Assembly: GCA_965262565.1 (NCBI GenBank)
Contig: CBDHFQ010000017.1
Location: 287,370 to 351,369, forward strand
Length of the DNA: 64,000 nt
Origin: CBDHFQ01 sp965262565
GTDB taxonomy: Bacteria > Bacteroidota > Bacteroidia > J057
Direction of reading: 5' to 3'
Every line of letters starts with the position of its first letter. The first letter of the stretch is position 1. The notes under the pieces were generated by a model that saw only the letters and a list, made by a program, of their open reading frames with translations, ran no database searches and was not told the DNA's origin. Positions 10,501-19,893 of the stretch are shown here, piece after piece. Made by a program: the position numbers and the translations under genes.

Positions 10501-10971
10501 AAATAATCCTTCCGTAGCGCCTACCCACAACACTCCATCAGTATCCTGTAATAGATGTTGAATAGAAATTTCCGACAAATGTTCCCTTTCTTCAGCTTGA
10601 GAAATAACATGTGCCTTCGCGACAGGATTATTTCTATGATACTCAAAAAGAACTCCTTCCTGGGATCCAACCCAGAGTGTCCCTTCTTCATCAAGAATCA
10701 TGGAACGGACGAAACAATTTTCCAAAGTCGTAATTCCATATGATTCAGAAGATATATTGGCAAATGAAAATCCATCATATCTGAAAAGGCCAATATTTGT
10801 TCCGATCCACATATACCCTTTGGGATCCTGTAAAAAACAAGTAATAGATTTATCAGAAATAGTTTCGGACGTACCTAGATATTCAAACCTCGCCCGGTTG
10901 CTTTGTGCAGGCAAAGTCAAGCAAAAGGTGAACATCCATATTATCCATAAAATATTCCTGCTATTTCCCAT
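7522..10971 (-). CDS. Two-component propeller sensor histidine kinase
   Basis: The 1149-residue protein has a signal peptide (cleavage near LPAQ, about residue 23). Many reg_prop propeller blades follow (about 30-690; recurring GYMWIGT, LWVGS, LWIGTENGL motifs), then a Y_Y_Y domain (about 740-805), one transmembrane helix (about 812-832), a coiled coil, HisKA (LGQLTAGVAHEINNPITF) and HATPase with DNGKGMD and GTGLGLSI boxes. Unlike classical hybrid two-component systems of Bacteroidota, it has no receiver and no AraC output domain, so it must signal to a separate regulator. It is the last gene of a minus-strand operon behind a TonB receptor and a YfiR-like protein, which suggests the propeller senses an outer-membrane or periplasmic cue. 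Confidence 0.93.
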   Translation of the reverse strand: MGNSRNILWIIWMFTFCLTLPAQSNRARFEYLGTSETISDKSITCFLQDPKGYMWIGTNIGLFRYDGFSFANISSESYGITTLENCFVRSMILDEEGTLWVGSQEGVLFEYHRNNPVAKAHVISQAEEREHLSEISIQHLLQDTDGVLWVGATEGLFTFDKHLSQFIKYEFPFNLLPINTLKDINIIFEDDKRELWIGTENGLLNWNKITRKGIWYQHELSSSGIQAPVSIISIYQSNQILYVATKTDVFLKPIHESQFSKIFSRSDVNSDSNLSLVSDIQVLTGDNKDHLWIGTFGGGIIRLQLSSGNAQTYLHEDTKPGSLTSNNIISLYLDKAGLLWVGTFTGINTLNLNKINFFLIPENRDHKQKDVYAITKDNEGNLWLATDQGLAVYEWDSLSNTYYSRPLAFFLKKQLIYALYTDKDGNLWAGSEENGVYVLTKEHIHTKTFTFETVSGRDIDLTQSEILTIRGHPKGGVLVGTDAGGFYITLKENEVKQIWNEEMGAELPPVYSLLYDKHGRYWLGTDKGIVCLKERRSGNSSDLMRQVMENDSIEKLVNVIHQDRRGDIWMGTEGQGIFRFQSDNNRFISYGSNELPPDKVIYGILEDQSGHLWMSTSRGLIKIVRSASNNAINIISYNTLNSDLPANEYYPGSFYSGTDNILYFGSSKGVVAFQLDFVARNETPPQVIITDFQLFFEPVLLGKNGKVLRAKDSSIVNSRWIGDTDEIILDFTQNVLYFEFSAMNFVDHQANEYAYRLDEVDSKWNYIKNKNNATFTYLDPGTYTLRVKAANYSGIWNEEGTSLRIKVTPPFYQTPLFYIIICILLVLIVFAFFWNQQKRRKLLERKVQVRTQELFLKKEELEQTLEELKHMQSQLVENEKMASLGQLTAGVAHEINNPITFVTGNVNPLKRDVEDIINILSEYEKIIAEFGLEEKFKRVNQLKNELEYQYVKEEIWELLAGIDEGAKRTSQIVKGLRNFSRLDEDQLKQANVNEGIDSTLLILKSQFKGRIDIKKSYSELPEIICYPGKLNQVYMNILNNAIQAIEDNGTIIIKTFISGPMVCISIRDNGKGMDETVKKRIFEPFFTTKDVGEGTGLGLSITFGIVQDHEGNIEVNTEVGEGTEFVISLPIAGPRNPDHFRTLNSNGEL

Positions 10972-11001
10972 AAAGTATTATCGACATTTCAACCCATCAA
11001 C

Positions 11002-11613
11002 CTATCCAACGATAAACCCCAGCTTTAGTAGTTCATCAGCTATTTCAAGATTTCTTTTTTTCATAGCAGACTGATTCACTTCAAATCTCAGAGTATCATT
11101 TTCCAGAATAATAAAATTAATACAGGCACCTTTTTTAGCTAATCCACCTCTCTCGGCCACAATGAGAATAGATAAATCATCCATAACACCTACAATATTC
11201 TTGATTTCTCTACTTTTAGAAGCACTTACATACAAGATATGGAGGTCCATACTATCTTGAATTTCAGAGATATTCTTGACAATAATCTTCATTCCATTAC
11301 CAGTTTTTTTCAATGAAGCCATCAACTTCAGCTCTTCAATAATAGGTGAACTACCATAGACTCCAATAACAAAATCACTCTCCATTTTCCCCTTGGGCCA
11401 ATAGATAAATCTACTAAATTGATACAAATATAGTGACTGTGCTTTATAGTCAAGTCCTTGAGCATGAACGGTAGATATTAAGGGCAAAAATAAAAAATAC
11501 CAACATGCCATAATCGGGAAGATATTTTTTAATGAAATGTATTTTTCTACCGAAAAAGTTTTATGTTTTTTTCCCACATAGAGACCAGAATATATGAATA
11601 CCAACATTTTCAT
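11002..11613 (-). CDS. YfiR-like periplasmic protein (DUF4154)
   Basis: The 203-residue protein matches the YfiR/DUF4154 pattern. After a hydrophobic export segment ending in VHAQ (about residue 51) comes KAQSLYLYQFSRFIYWPKG, then a flavodoxin-like alternation (FVIGVYGSSPI, LHILYVSAS, LSILIVAERGG) and the family-typical ending on uncleaved hydrophobic strands (INFIILENDTLRFEVN). In Pseudomonas, YfiR is a periplasmic inhibitor of a diguanylate cyclase; in Bacteroidota, homologues often sit with TonB receptors and histidine kinases. Here it lies between the two, 30 bp before the kinase gene. The start may be further in than 11613, because the first 30 residues are not typical signal-peptide sequence. 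Confidence 0.8.
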   Translation of the reverse strand: MKMLVFIYSGLYVGKKHKTFSVEKYISLKNIFPIMACWYFLFLPLISTVHAQGLDYKAQSLYLYQFSRFIYWPKGKMESDFVIGVYGSSPIIEELKLMASLKKTGNGMKIIVKNISEIQDSMDLHILYVSASKSREIKNIVGVMDDLSILIVAERGGLAKKGACINFIILENDTLRFEVNQSAMKKRNLEIADELLKLGFIVG

Positions 11614-11654
11614 AAAACTTTATACTCATGTAAATGCTTGATGTAATTTTACGT

Positions 11655-14000
11655 TCAATTAAAATTCAACTTATATGCTAGCTTAAATCCAAATTCCCTG
11701 GAATAGCCAGGCAAAGGTGGATTAACGCCAAAGTAAGGCTGATAAAAGGAAAATCTCTCATCAAAAATATTATATAGACCTATGCCCAGATCCAGATTAT
11801 TTATCAAAAAATTACGTTTCTGAATATTCACATTAACTAAAAGATTGTCCGGCTGTCGTACTAATTCAGCTATTTGTTCAGGTGGCTCCAAAGGGTCTAA
11901 AAGTACATACCCAAATCTGCTCCCATAAAAATTAGCAGTAATTCCCAGAGAAAGATCTTCTGATAAATCCAGATATAGTTGAGCATTCACTCTATGTCTG
12001 GCTAAACCAAGAACACGATCTGATTCGACAGTAGTTCTTAGACTTTCATCTGGATTAAACGTGCTTACGCTATAAGAGGCAGGTACATTTTGACCTGCAG
12101 TAGTATAATAGGCGTAATTTATTCCCAGATATCCCCACTGTTTTACAAATTTAAATTCAAACTCAGCTCCAAAAGATCCAGATCGATCTTCATTTGTGTA
12201 TGCATAGAAAAATGCTAAGGGATTTCTCAAGGTGTTAATAAGGGTAGAGTCTTGAAATGCTCCGTAAACTATCGTCCCATAATTAGTAATATCGAAAAAA
12301 TTGGCAGTAAGAAAGGCATGTTCCCCAATCTGATATCCTATTTCTCCCTCAAGTACAAAAGTATATTCTGGTTCAATATCTTCAGAGTTAACGAAAGTAA
12401 CTTCTAGGGTAGAGGAGTCTACCATAATCTCGAAATCTTCATCAAAGAATAATGCCACATTTCCTACAGTAGGAGCTCTGAATGCTCCACTAGCCAACAA
12501 TTTTATGTGGAAGTTATTCCATCTTTTAGATAGCGCTACCCGTGGGGCAAAAGCACTCCCAAAAGTATCGTTATAATCAAATCGAAGGCCTGTTGTCAGA
12601 TAAAATTGTGGGAGATTGAGAAAAGCCTGAGCATAGGTAGCAACGTTAAGATAAGAAGTTACCAGCCTGCTTCTTACTCCATTTTCAAACAGCGTATTTT
12701 CAGCTCTATCTAAATTTATTTCTACCCCTCCCAATAAATTGATTCTGTGTGATGGCTCAAAATTAATTGTTGTAGTAGCTCTATACCTTCTGATAAAGTT
12801 ATCCGATAGTGCTTCATTGACGGAATCTGGTCTTGTTGCATTTTCCACTTCGGGAAATTGAAGAGATGAACTCAATTTAGGGGTAAGGGTAAGATGTTCT
12901 TTAATTTCCCATTCATATTTTAATTCGTGGAAATTTAATCTTAGTCCAGTTTTGACTGGTCTATTCCCTAAAGAGTCTATCACTGATAAATCTGTACTTT
13001 TATACAAATCCAGGATAGATCTGTAAGAGAGTTTTCCTAACCTAACATAAAAATTGTTGAAATTCGGATCCATATCCGATTGGTCCGCCAGAGAGGAAAC
13101 CGCACCAAAATTTTGAGTAGAATCTCTTAAATCCTGAAAAAAGCTAAAGTAGTCCCTATCGCTTCTCTGTCCTTCTCCATTTAATGTAGAAAAGTTAATA
13201 GCAAAATTTTTCCAACTACCTCCTATGTAAAAATATCGATTATTCCTTGCTCGTGTGTCTCCCATCCATCCATTTACCCATTTAAAAGAGGTACCACTAA
13301 ATTCCTCTGAACTTAAGGTGATGATATTAATGACTGCATATTCTGCAAATCCACCATAAATCACTGAACCTGGACCCCTGATTACTTCAATACGTTCAAT
13401 AAATTCTACAGGATAATGATTTCCAAACCTTAAATTCGAGCGAAGGACTTCATTCATTTCCGTCCCATCTATTAGCAATAATACTTTTCCTTCATTAGCC
13501 CAATTTCCTCTTATTCCCAACCCTACTCTCCCTCCTAAATCCAATCCAAATGAAAACCCAGGGATATGCCTCAAAACATCGATCAGGTCTCTGGCTCCCA
13601 TCCGATGGATTTCTTCTTTTGTAATTACACTCACTACTCCTGGAGCATATCTTGCCGAAATAGCATCTTTTGAGGTGACATTTACAGTGGCATTAATCAT
13701 TTTTTCTAATTCACTATCCATGTCAAAAGCCTTTAATGAATCCATCTCTGCTAAAGACTTATCATAATAGTCGTCTAGGAGGGGAGAATCTACAACAGCA
13801 ACTACACCTATAGAGTCTGTATCAATTTGAGTAGAATCAATGATCAAATCCAACGAATCAATAATAATTATGCTAGCGTCATTATCTAATGAATCCGATT
13901 GCGCATAGAGCATAGAACTACCTAGTATTAAGTAGACTAAGCAGACTAATTTCTCAGTAAAGCGCAGCCGAAATTTTATCATAATAATACTATAGACCAT
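11655..14000 (-). CDS. TonB-dependent outer-membrane receptor
   Basis: This is a 781-residue outer-membrane barrel with a signal peptide (cleavage near LYAQ), an acidic, aspartate/serine-rich N-terminal stretch (about 37-95) and a plug domain. The plug contains VSVITKEEIHRMGARDLIDV, GIRGNWANEGKVLLLIDG and IEVIRGPGSVIYGG (about 120-225). The beta-barrel ends in a terminal strand with aromatic last residues (FGFKLAYKLNF). No carboxypeptidase-like domain precedes the plug, so it is a BtuB/FecA-type receptor and not a SusC protein. The substrate is unknown. It heads an operon with the YfiR-like protein and the propeller kinase, so it may be a signalling receptor as well as an importer. Confidence 0.9.
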   Translation of the reverse strand: MVYSIIMIKFRLRFTEKLVCLVYLILGSSMLYAQSDSLDNDASIIIIDSLDLIIDSTQIDTDSIGVVAVVDSPLLDDYYDKSLAEMDSLKAFDMDSELEKMINATVNVTSKDAISARYAPGVVSVITKEEIHRMGARDLIDVLRHIPGFSFGLDLGGRVGLGIRGNWANEGKVLLLIDGTEMNEVLRSNLRFGNHYPVEFIERIEVIRGPGSVIYGGFAEYAVINIITLSSEEFSGTSFKWVNGWMGDTRARNNRYFYIGGSWKNFAINFSTLNGEGQRSDRDYFSFFQDLRDSTQNFGAVSSLADQSDMDPNFNNFYVRLGKLSYRSILDLYKSTDLSVIDSLGNRPVKTGLRLNFHELKYEWEIKEHLTLTPKLSSSLQFPEVENATRPDSVNEALSDNFIRRYRATTTINFEPSHRINLLGGVEINLDRAENTLFENGVRSRLVTSYLNVATYAQAFLNLPQFYLTTGLRFDYNDTFGSAFAPRVALSKRWNNFHIKLLASGAFRAPTVGNVALFFDEDFEIMVDSSTLEVTFVNSEDIEPEYTFVLEGEIGYQIGEHAFLTANFFDITNYGTIVYGAFQDSTLINTLRNPLAFFYAYTNEDRSGSFGAEFEFKFVKQWGYLGINYAYYTTAGQNVPASYSVSTFNPDESLRTTVESDRVLGLARHRVNAQLYLDLSEDLSLGITANFYGSRFGYVLLDPLEPPEQIAELVRQPDNLLVNVNIQKRNFLINNLDLGIGLYNIFDERFSFYQPYFGVNPPLPGYSREFGFKLAYKLNFN

Positions 14001-14083
14001 TTCTTAAATAAAAAGGATGCATTTAACATGGAGTGGCCTTTATACCCAAATATCAATACGCCAGATGATAACTTCAAGTCTTT

Positions 14084-15613
14084 CTACTTATTAATCAGGC
14101 CTTTATTTGTCGTTATCCTTAATAAGATAAAACATAAAACTCCTATTCCCCCTAACTGAATAAGTAATATATTGAATCCAATGTCATGCCAGGACAGATT
14201 TTTAATTAACACATATGGAAATGTCGAAATATAATGACAAATCCAGATTAACATGCCCAATAGGTTATTTAAGCAATATGCCAAAATGCTATTAATAAAA
14301 GGAACGTAACAAAAAAAGAGACAACAAATTCCTACAATGAGAATTACTGTAGTCAAAAAATTGGTAAGAATACCAGTTACGAGAAAATAGGTTGGGAATT
14401 GGCCAAAATAATACGAAACTAAGGGAGAGGTAAATAATCCAGCACTTATAGATATTCCCAGATAACTGAATAAGACTTTAGGAATGTATGGTAAAGTCGT
14501 TCCTATTTTTTCGAAAAAGGGAAATACAAAAATGATTCCTATAACTGCAGCATAGGATAGCTGGAAGCCTATATGGAATGCGATTATTGGATTTGCCAGC
14601 ATATGAATGATGGCAGAAAAACCAAGTACATTCAATAAACAATATCTTGCATAGAATAATTTAAACAAACAAAGGCTGGAAAACATGATAACAGCCCTGG
14701 TAGCAGCAGGTAATGGTCCAATAAGATAAAGATACAGCCATAATAATAGTAAAACTACTGTATACTTTATCTTCTTCCCTCCTTTCAACCTGTTCAGGAA
14801 AGAAAGACTAAAGGAAATTACACTATATAAAATGCCAACATGTAAACCCGAAATAGCCAATAAATGACTTGCACCTACTTGATTGAATATATCTTTAAGG
14901 GGATCTTCCGGATTCAATCTCTTACCTAATAACATAGCACAGGCCAGACGAGACTCAGCTCTATTCCCCATTAATTGGGTAAACTTTTCAATTAATCTAT
15001 CTCTTATTTCCGTGCCATCAGGAAACATCTTGTGTGTATCCAGTTTGATCATGTTAGAAGAATAAGCCACCAAATTGATTCCCTCTCTTCTCAAATTCCG
15101 AATATAATCAGGATATTTACTTTTAAGATTTGCTATCTTCGCCCTGATACATACAATGTCGTATGTTTTTAGTTCAGTACTAAATAAACTGTCCCTTTTA
15201 AACCTAAGCAGTACAATTCCACTTACAGACTTTACCTCTCCACTATCCAGATATGCATTCACCCTTAGCCGTGCCTGACAACCATACTCCTGACACTTTC
15301 CTTCCTTTACGATTTCACCTATCAATGTTACATTGCGATCTTCTAACTTACCTATATCATTGGATAAACTTGATTGATGAAGTAGATAAAGGGTTCCACC
15401 TATTCCAGAAAAAGTAAACAATAATCCTATCGCCAACAGAGCTTCGAATAACAATCCATAAAACCTATGATCAAGCCATAAAAAGATAAGAGCCAACCCT
15501 CCCAAGGAAGTGAGATATATCCAAATGTTTAGCCCAAATTGCTCGAGAAATATAATTCCAGTAAACATTCCCAGAGCCATTTTAAAAAGCGGAGAATGAC
15601 GAAAAGTGATCAT
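14084..15613 (-). CDS. comEC: ComEC/Rec2-family DNA-uptake channel
   Basis: The polytopic membrane protein of about 509 residues has an N-terminal DUF4131-like OB region between membrane helices. The Competence domain follows, carrying the family signature GASHLLAISGLHVGIL, and then a run of about eight further helices. It transports single-stranded DNA across the inner membrane in natural transformation. The C-terminal metallo-beta-lactamase domain of the long ComEC forms is absent, as in many Bacteroidota. The ATG at 15613 (MITFRHSPL) is preferred over a GTG seven codons upstream. The gene lies downstream of yaaA on the same strand. Confidence 0.88.
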   Translation of the reverse strand: MITFRHSPLFKMALGMFTGIIFLEQFGLNIWIYLTSLGGLALIFLWLDHRFYGLLFEALLAIGLLFTFSGIGGTLYLLHQSSLSNDIGKLEDRNVTLIGEIVKEGKCQEYGCQARLRVNAYLDSGEVKSVSGIVLLRFKRDSLFSTELKTYDIVCIRAKIANLKSKYPDYIRNLRREGINLVAYSSNMIKLDTHKMFPDGTEIRDRLIEKFTQLMGNRAESRLACAMLLGKRLNPEDPLKDIFNQVGASHLLAISGLHVGILYSVISFSLSFLNRLKGGKKIKYTVVLLLLWLYLYLIGPLPAATRAVIMFSSLCLFKLFYARYCLLNVLGFSAIIHMLANPIIAFHIGFQLSYAAVIGIIFVFPFFEKIGTTLPYIPKVLFSYLGISISAGLFTSPLVSYYFGQFPTYFLVTGILTNFLTTVILIVGICCLFFCYVPFINSILAYCLNNLLGMLIWICHYISTFPYVLIKNLSWHDIGFNILLIQLGGIGVLCFILLRITTNKGLINK

Positions 15614-15674
15614 GCCTAAAATTCGGCATTCCACTTTTCAAGATCATGGACAATTTATGTATAAAACCACGCAG

Positions 15675-16442
15675 CTACCTGGTAAAAACCCATTCCCCAA
15701 TTGTGGAAAGTTCCTCACTATAAGCATATCCCATCCCATCAAATGCTTTAAGTTCTTCCATGCGCGTTACTTTATTCCGGATAGCAAAATCTACCATAGC
15801 TCCCCTGGCCTGCTTCATATAAAAGGAAATTGATTTCAATACCCCATCATAATCATCTTTAAAAGATACTGAAAGGATTTTTGCTTTCACTCCTTTTTTG
15901 CGGATGGATTTAAAATATTCATTAGATGCTACGTTTACAAGAGTATTATCTGAAGAGTCTTCAAAAAGCAAATTTAACTGATCTGTGATCTTGTTGTCCC
16001 AAAAACTATATAAATCAGCTCCTCTATCATTTTTAAACTTAGTCCCCATTTCTAGTCGGTAAGGCTGTATAAGGTCGGCAGGTTTTAGCAATCCATAAAG
16101 TCCAGACAGAATCCTAAGATGTTCTTGAGCGTAATTCCATTCTTCCTCTCCATATTGGTCTACTTGCATTAATTGATATACGTCGCCTTTAAAGACTGAT
16201 AATGCGGGTTTTGCATTCTCCAGGTTAAAGGGGAAGCTAAATTCCTGGTAGCGGTGGAAGTTCAATTGGCTTAAATCCTCACTGATCCCCATTAATTGGC
16301 CAATATCAGAAGGGCCTAAATTTTTGAGTGCTCCCACTAGCTCCCTGGTATCTTCTAAGAACGAGGGTTCGGTAGTGGTAGAGGGAATGGGAGGATTCTC
16401 AAAATCCAGCCTTTTCGCAGGAGAAATAACAAATGCAATCAT
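15675..16442 (-). CDS. yaaA: Peroxide stress protein YaaA (UPF0246/DUF328)
   Basis: The 255-residue protein is full length for the family. The start MIAFVISPAKRLDF is the family signature, followed by LYGLLKPADLIQPYRLEMG and ASNEYFKSI, both strongly conserved in YaaA. E. coli YaaA lowers intracellular free iron and DNA damage during peroxide stress and binds DNA. It is cytosolic, with no signal peptide. It lies between comEC and an SDR gene on the same strand, with short gaps. Confidence 0.95.
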   Translation of the reverse strand: MIAFVISPAKRLDFENPPIPSTTTEPSFLEDTRELVGALKNLGPSDIGQLMGISEDLSQLNFHRYQEFSFPFNLENAKPALSVFKGDVYQLMQVDQYGEEEWNYAQEHLRILSGLYGLLKPADLIQPYRLEMGTKFKNDRGADLYSFWDNKITDQLNLLFEDSSDNTLVNVASNEYFKSIRKKGVKAKILSVSFKDDYDGVLKSISFYMKQARGAMVDFAIRNKVTRMEELKAFDGMGYAYSEELSTIGEWVFTR

Positions 16443-16498
16443 ATCGTATATATACCTATTTTTTCTTAGTGAGAAGAACTGGAAGAAAGGTAAGATGT

Positions 16499-17329
16499 TT
16501 AGACTTCTATCGGCTTACTAAGCATGGAATAGGGATTAGCATACAATAAGGTGTAACCCAAGATCGAAGAAATTTTAGAACTATTAACGGTTTTACTATT
16601 ACTTCCTCCATCTATAAATTCAGGAGGCTCAAGGTTCAGCGCTCTGGCAGCAAAAGTATAGTATTCTCTTTTGGGAGGATGGAAATCTGCTACTGCATTA
16701 AATACTTGGTGCCAGTGTTGCCCTTCAATAATTCTGTAAATAATCCTGATAATGTCTAATTGGTGAATGAGATTTACAGGAGCTTCCCCCAGAGGAATCT
16801 GCTTTCTTCCGGCTAAAAATTTGCCTGGATTTCTATTAGCTCCCACCAGACCTCCAAGACGCAACACAGTAACAGAAGAAAAATTTGTTTGAAACAGTTT
16901 TTCGCTTTCATATAAGGCTTTACCGGAAGAGGTATTTGGTGTTAATCTAGAGGATTCGTTGACTACTCCTTCAGCATCTCCATAAACAGAAGTAGAACTA
17001 ATAAATAGAATGTGCTGTACAGGTGATGCTAAGGTATGTTTCAATAGCACCTCCATCATTTTGGGATATTCTTCAGCGGCTTTCGGATTTCTTCTTCCTG
17101 GAGGAATGTTTACGATAAGTATTTGAGCATTCAACAATGAGGTGATATCCCCATTCACCTGATCAGGTAGGAGTTTTATCAAAAAAGCATCAACTCCATC
17201 GTCCTTAAGCGTGGAGAGTTTGGCCTCAGAAGTGGTAGAACCTTTAACCGTAAATTCATTTCTCACAAGTTCCCTGGCCAGAGGGAGGCCTAACCACCCA
17301 CATCCTAGTATAGCGAAATCTGCATTCAT
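16499..17329 (-). CDS. NAD-dependent epimerase/dehydratase (SDR, YeeZ-like)
   Basis: The N-terminal Rossmann motif is FAILGCGWLGLPLA (G-x-G-x-x-G type), followed by LIVNIPPGRR and LFISSTSVYGDAEG, typical of atypical SDRs of the YeeZ group. The usual Y-x-x-x-K appears as ALYESEKLF. The ATG at 17329 (MNADFAILG) is favoured because it begins at the first Rossmann strand; the upstream codon at 17350 is TTG. It starts 24 bp after the stop of the GAF-protein gene and is probably co-transcribed with it. The substrate is unknown. Confidence 0.85.
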   Translation of the reverse strand: MNADFAILGCGWLGLPLARELVRNEFTVKGSTTSEAKLSTLKDDGVDAFLIKLLPDQVNGDITSLLNAQILIVNIPPGRRNPKAAEEYPKMMEVLLKHTLASPVQHILFISSTSVYGDAEGVVNESSRLTPNTSSGKALYESEKLFQTNFSSVTVLRLGGLVGANRNPGKFLAGRKQIPLGEAPVNLIHQLDIIRIIYRIIEGQHWHQVFNAVADFHPPKREYYTFAARALNLEPPEFIDGGSNSKTVNSSKISSILGYTLLYANPYSMLSKPIEV

Positions 17330-17353
17330 CAAAATTATAGCAAGAGCCAAGCT

Positions 17354-19783
17354 TTATGTCTCTGCATTCAGTATTATCTCATGATAAGGAGTAGTTACTA
17401 TGTCAGGAGTAAATTTTTTAGGAATCTTTACAGTAAACCTCAACCCCTTCAGCCCGCTAACCCCTTGTAATGCATCTAGTTCCAAATCTTCAATTTCATC
17501 TGTGATATATCCTGAATTTTTTAAATATTCTGCATAGCGAAGATAGAGAAACTTATCTTTCTCATGACTGTAAACGATCGCTACTTTACCCGGTTGAGTA
17601 AATCTTTCTTTTGTACCTGCCACCAATGCTTTATCCACACGTTTTTTGATAATTTCGTAGCGTACATTGTATGTACCATCTACATCAAATTGCTTTTCTT
17701 CTGGTCGGAAACGGATGGAAAGAGGAGTGCTATGTACTAATATCATTTGGGCCGTAGTTAATGGCACTTTCAAATGAGGCTGTAAATCAGCAACAATTTT
17801 AGTGATCTCACACATGAGAATTAACTGCCATAACTGAAGATTTTCAAGATATTTGCAATCAAAATCTTTGTTTTTCAACAACGACTGCCCTACATACAAA
17901 TTATACTCTACTCCATCAGTCTGATATTTTTCAAAATAGTGCGGTAAAATTTGCTGAGCTACATGTTCCTGTTCCACAATGTAAGCGGAAATAGTTTCAT
18001 TAATGAGCGCTACGCTATCTTCATAATCCTTTCTACTTGCATAAACGATTCCCAAAAAATCGTCTTTAAAGGAATGATAACGTTGAATCGAATCAGAGAT
18101 CGCAGGATTGTGTCTTTCAAGATGCGAAAAGAGAGGTTCAATTTGCTTTTTCAGAAATTCTACGATCCTGACTTCATCTCCAGAGTTTAATCCATCTCTA
18201 ATTTGATCTTGCATAGAATTCACCTGGAATTCATAGTCTCCAATTAACGGATATCCTGCTCTATTTTCGACTTGCTTGAGGACACCAAGAACTAACTCGA
18301 GATTTTTCATCAAGTCCGCCTGAATGGACCTATTCCTCATTTTGGAGGAAGCAACAATATCCGCTTGACCATATAAAGGGTTAACATCTTTAAATACAAT
18401 AGGCTCTAATTCGCTCGCCATTGGATCTGCAACCTGACGATTTAATAAGTTTTTGGCAGCTTCTTCAAATCTCCATTGAACACTGGGATGTATAGCAGTA
18501 CACTTTTCCTTAATAATTACCTCTACTTTATTTTCAATTTCTTTTTTACTCCTCTGAACTGCAACTGAAAATATAGGTAGCAACTTCTCCAATTTAGCTA
18601 CCAGCAAGTTATTTAACTCTCTTGGTTTTGGACTCCCTAATTCCAAGAGTCCAACTATCTTATTATCATGATCCTTCAGCGGAGACAAGATCAAACTCCT
18701 TATCTGTTTCTCCATCAGTGCTAATTCACAAGCTGCGCCATTACAATGAGCTATAAGATTTTCTGCCAAAACGATCCTCCCCTCTTCAAAGACCTTCATG
18801 TAAAGAGAATTCTTCCAATCGAGATTTAGGTTTTTATTATCGGAAGAAATGATAGAATTAATCAGATTTTTTTCGATATATAGTCCAGTATCTGGATCAT
18901 AAGATAACGCTGCAATACCGAGTTGGAGATCAGGCATTTGAAAGATGTTTCTCAATTGGAATTCCAGTTTGCTCAACTTCTCTCTGGATAACACTGCATC
19001 CTTTTCCAACAAACTGTATTTCAATCTTGAAATACTCTCATCCTCTGTGACATCTGTAAAATTAATGATGGTAATTCCCTGAAATTCGAAATTTTCAGGA
19101 GGAACCATTTCTTTCCAGATCTCTACATCATCCAGATGAGCAATTAGTCTCAATATATCATCCTGTGAAAGTTCTTTTAGAGGATGAATATTAATGATAT
19201 CAACATAATCGGAGATTAAATCTAGTTTATAATGTCTTTCAATACCAGAAATTGAATCTTTTAATGAAAGGACATAAGGATTATCTATATGAAAGTTCTG
19301 ATCATAAAATTCATTCAAAATCATTAATCCAGCGTTAATAATTTTGAATTTGTTAATCAGTTCTACATTTTCTGTAAAGGAAACAAAGGTATCTTCCCGA
19401 TTGAAGATCTCATTAAAACGCGGTGTATGAAAAATGGCATCCATCTTAAATGGAGTAAATGCCGATGCCACTTGACTATACTTCAATGCAGGAGGAAATA
19501 GGCCTGAAAGTAACAGTTCTAATAATTCTGAGTTTTCCTTAAGAAGATGGAAATTATCTGAAGAAATAGGCGCATCCCACTCAGGATATTGCTCTATTTT
19601 TTTTAGAATTTCACTGGCCAGCAACATTTCTGCCGCATTTCCACTTTCCAGACTCTTTTCCCAATATCGAATTAAAGGAGAGAAACTCAAACGCGATCTA
19701 TAAAGGAACTCTTTTCTTTCTAATTCCTTCTCAAATCTTTGATGAGAAAAGACAGTAAGCTTATTATTTTCTGTCAGTTGCAT
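17354..19783 (-). CDS. GAF-domain protein of a Bacteroidota-specific type
   Basis: This is an 809-residue soluble protein. The N-terminal region (1-240) is helical. A GAF-like domain lies at about 290-425 (LGIAALSYDPDTG, then RSLILSPLKDHDNKIVGLLELGSP). A conserved segment follows at about 455-490 (VFKDVNPLYGQADIVASSK), with a further long alpha-helical part. No kinase, cyclase or output domain is visible. GAF domains bind small molecules or act as redox or dimer modules, so the role is probably regulatory or structural, but the ligand cannot be told. It is encoded just upstream of the SDR gene. Confidence 0.75.
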   Translation of the reverse strand: MQLTENNKLTVFSHQRFEKELERKEFLYRSRLSFSPLIRYWEKSLESGNAAEMLLASEILKKIEQYPEWDAPISSDNFHLLKENSELLELLLSGLFPPALKYSQVASAFTPFKMDAIFHTPRFNEIFNREDTFVSFTENVELINKFKIINAGLMILNEFYDQNFHIDNPYVLSLKDSISGIERHYKLDLISDYVDIINIHPLKELSQDDILRLIAHLDDVEIWKEMVPPENFEFQGITIINFTDVTEDESISRLKYSLLEKDAVLSREKLSKLEFQLRNIFQMPDLQLGIAALSYDPDTGLYIEKNLINSIISSDNKNLNLDWKNSLYMKVFEEGRIVLAENLIAHCNGAACELALMEKQIRSLILSPLKDHDNKIVGLLELGSPKPRELNNLLVAKLEKLLPIFSVAVQRSKKEIENKVEVIIKEKCTAIHPSVQWRFEEAAKNLLNRQVADPMASELEPIVFKDVNPLYGQADIVASSKMRNRSIQADLMKNLELVLGVLKQVENRAGYPLIGDYEFQVNSMQDQIRDGLNSGDEVRIVEFLKKQIEPLFSHLERHNPAISDSIQRYHSFKDDFLGIVYASRKDYEDSVALINETISAYIVEQEHVAQQILPHYFEKYQTDGVEYNLYVGQSLLKNKDFDCKYLENLQLWQLILMCEITKIVADLQPHLKVPLTTAQMILVHSTPLSIRFRPEEKQFDVDGTYNVRYEIIKKRVDKALVAGTKERFTQPGKVAIVYSHEKDKFLYLRYAEYLKNSGYITDEIEDLELDALQGVSGLKGLRFTVKIPKKFTPDIVTTPYHEIILNAET

Positions 19784-19893
19784 AATTGGCTAATAAGTGA
19801 TCAACACGCTTTTTAAACTATTACCCACGAAAATTAAACAACAGTGGCTTTTAGCTAATTTTCCTATTAAACGTTGTAGGAGATAAGAGCGTT

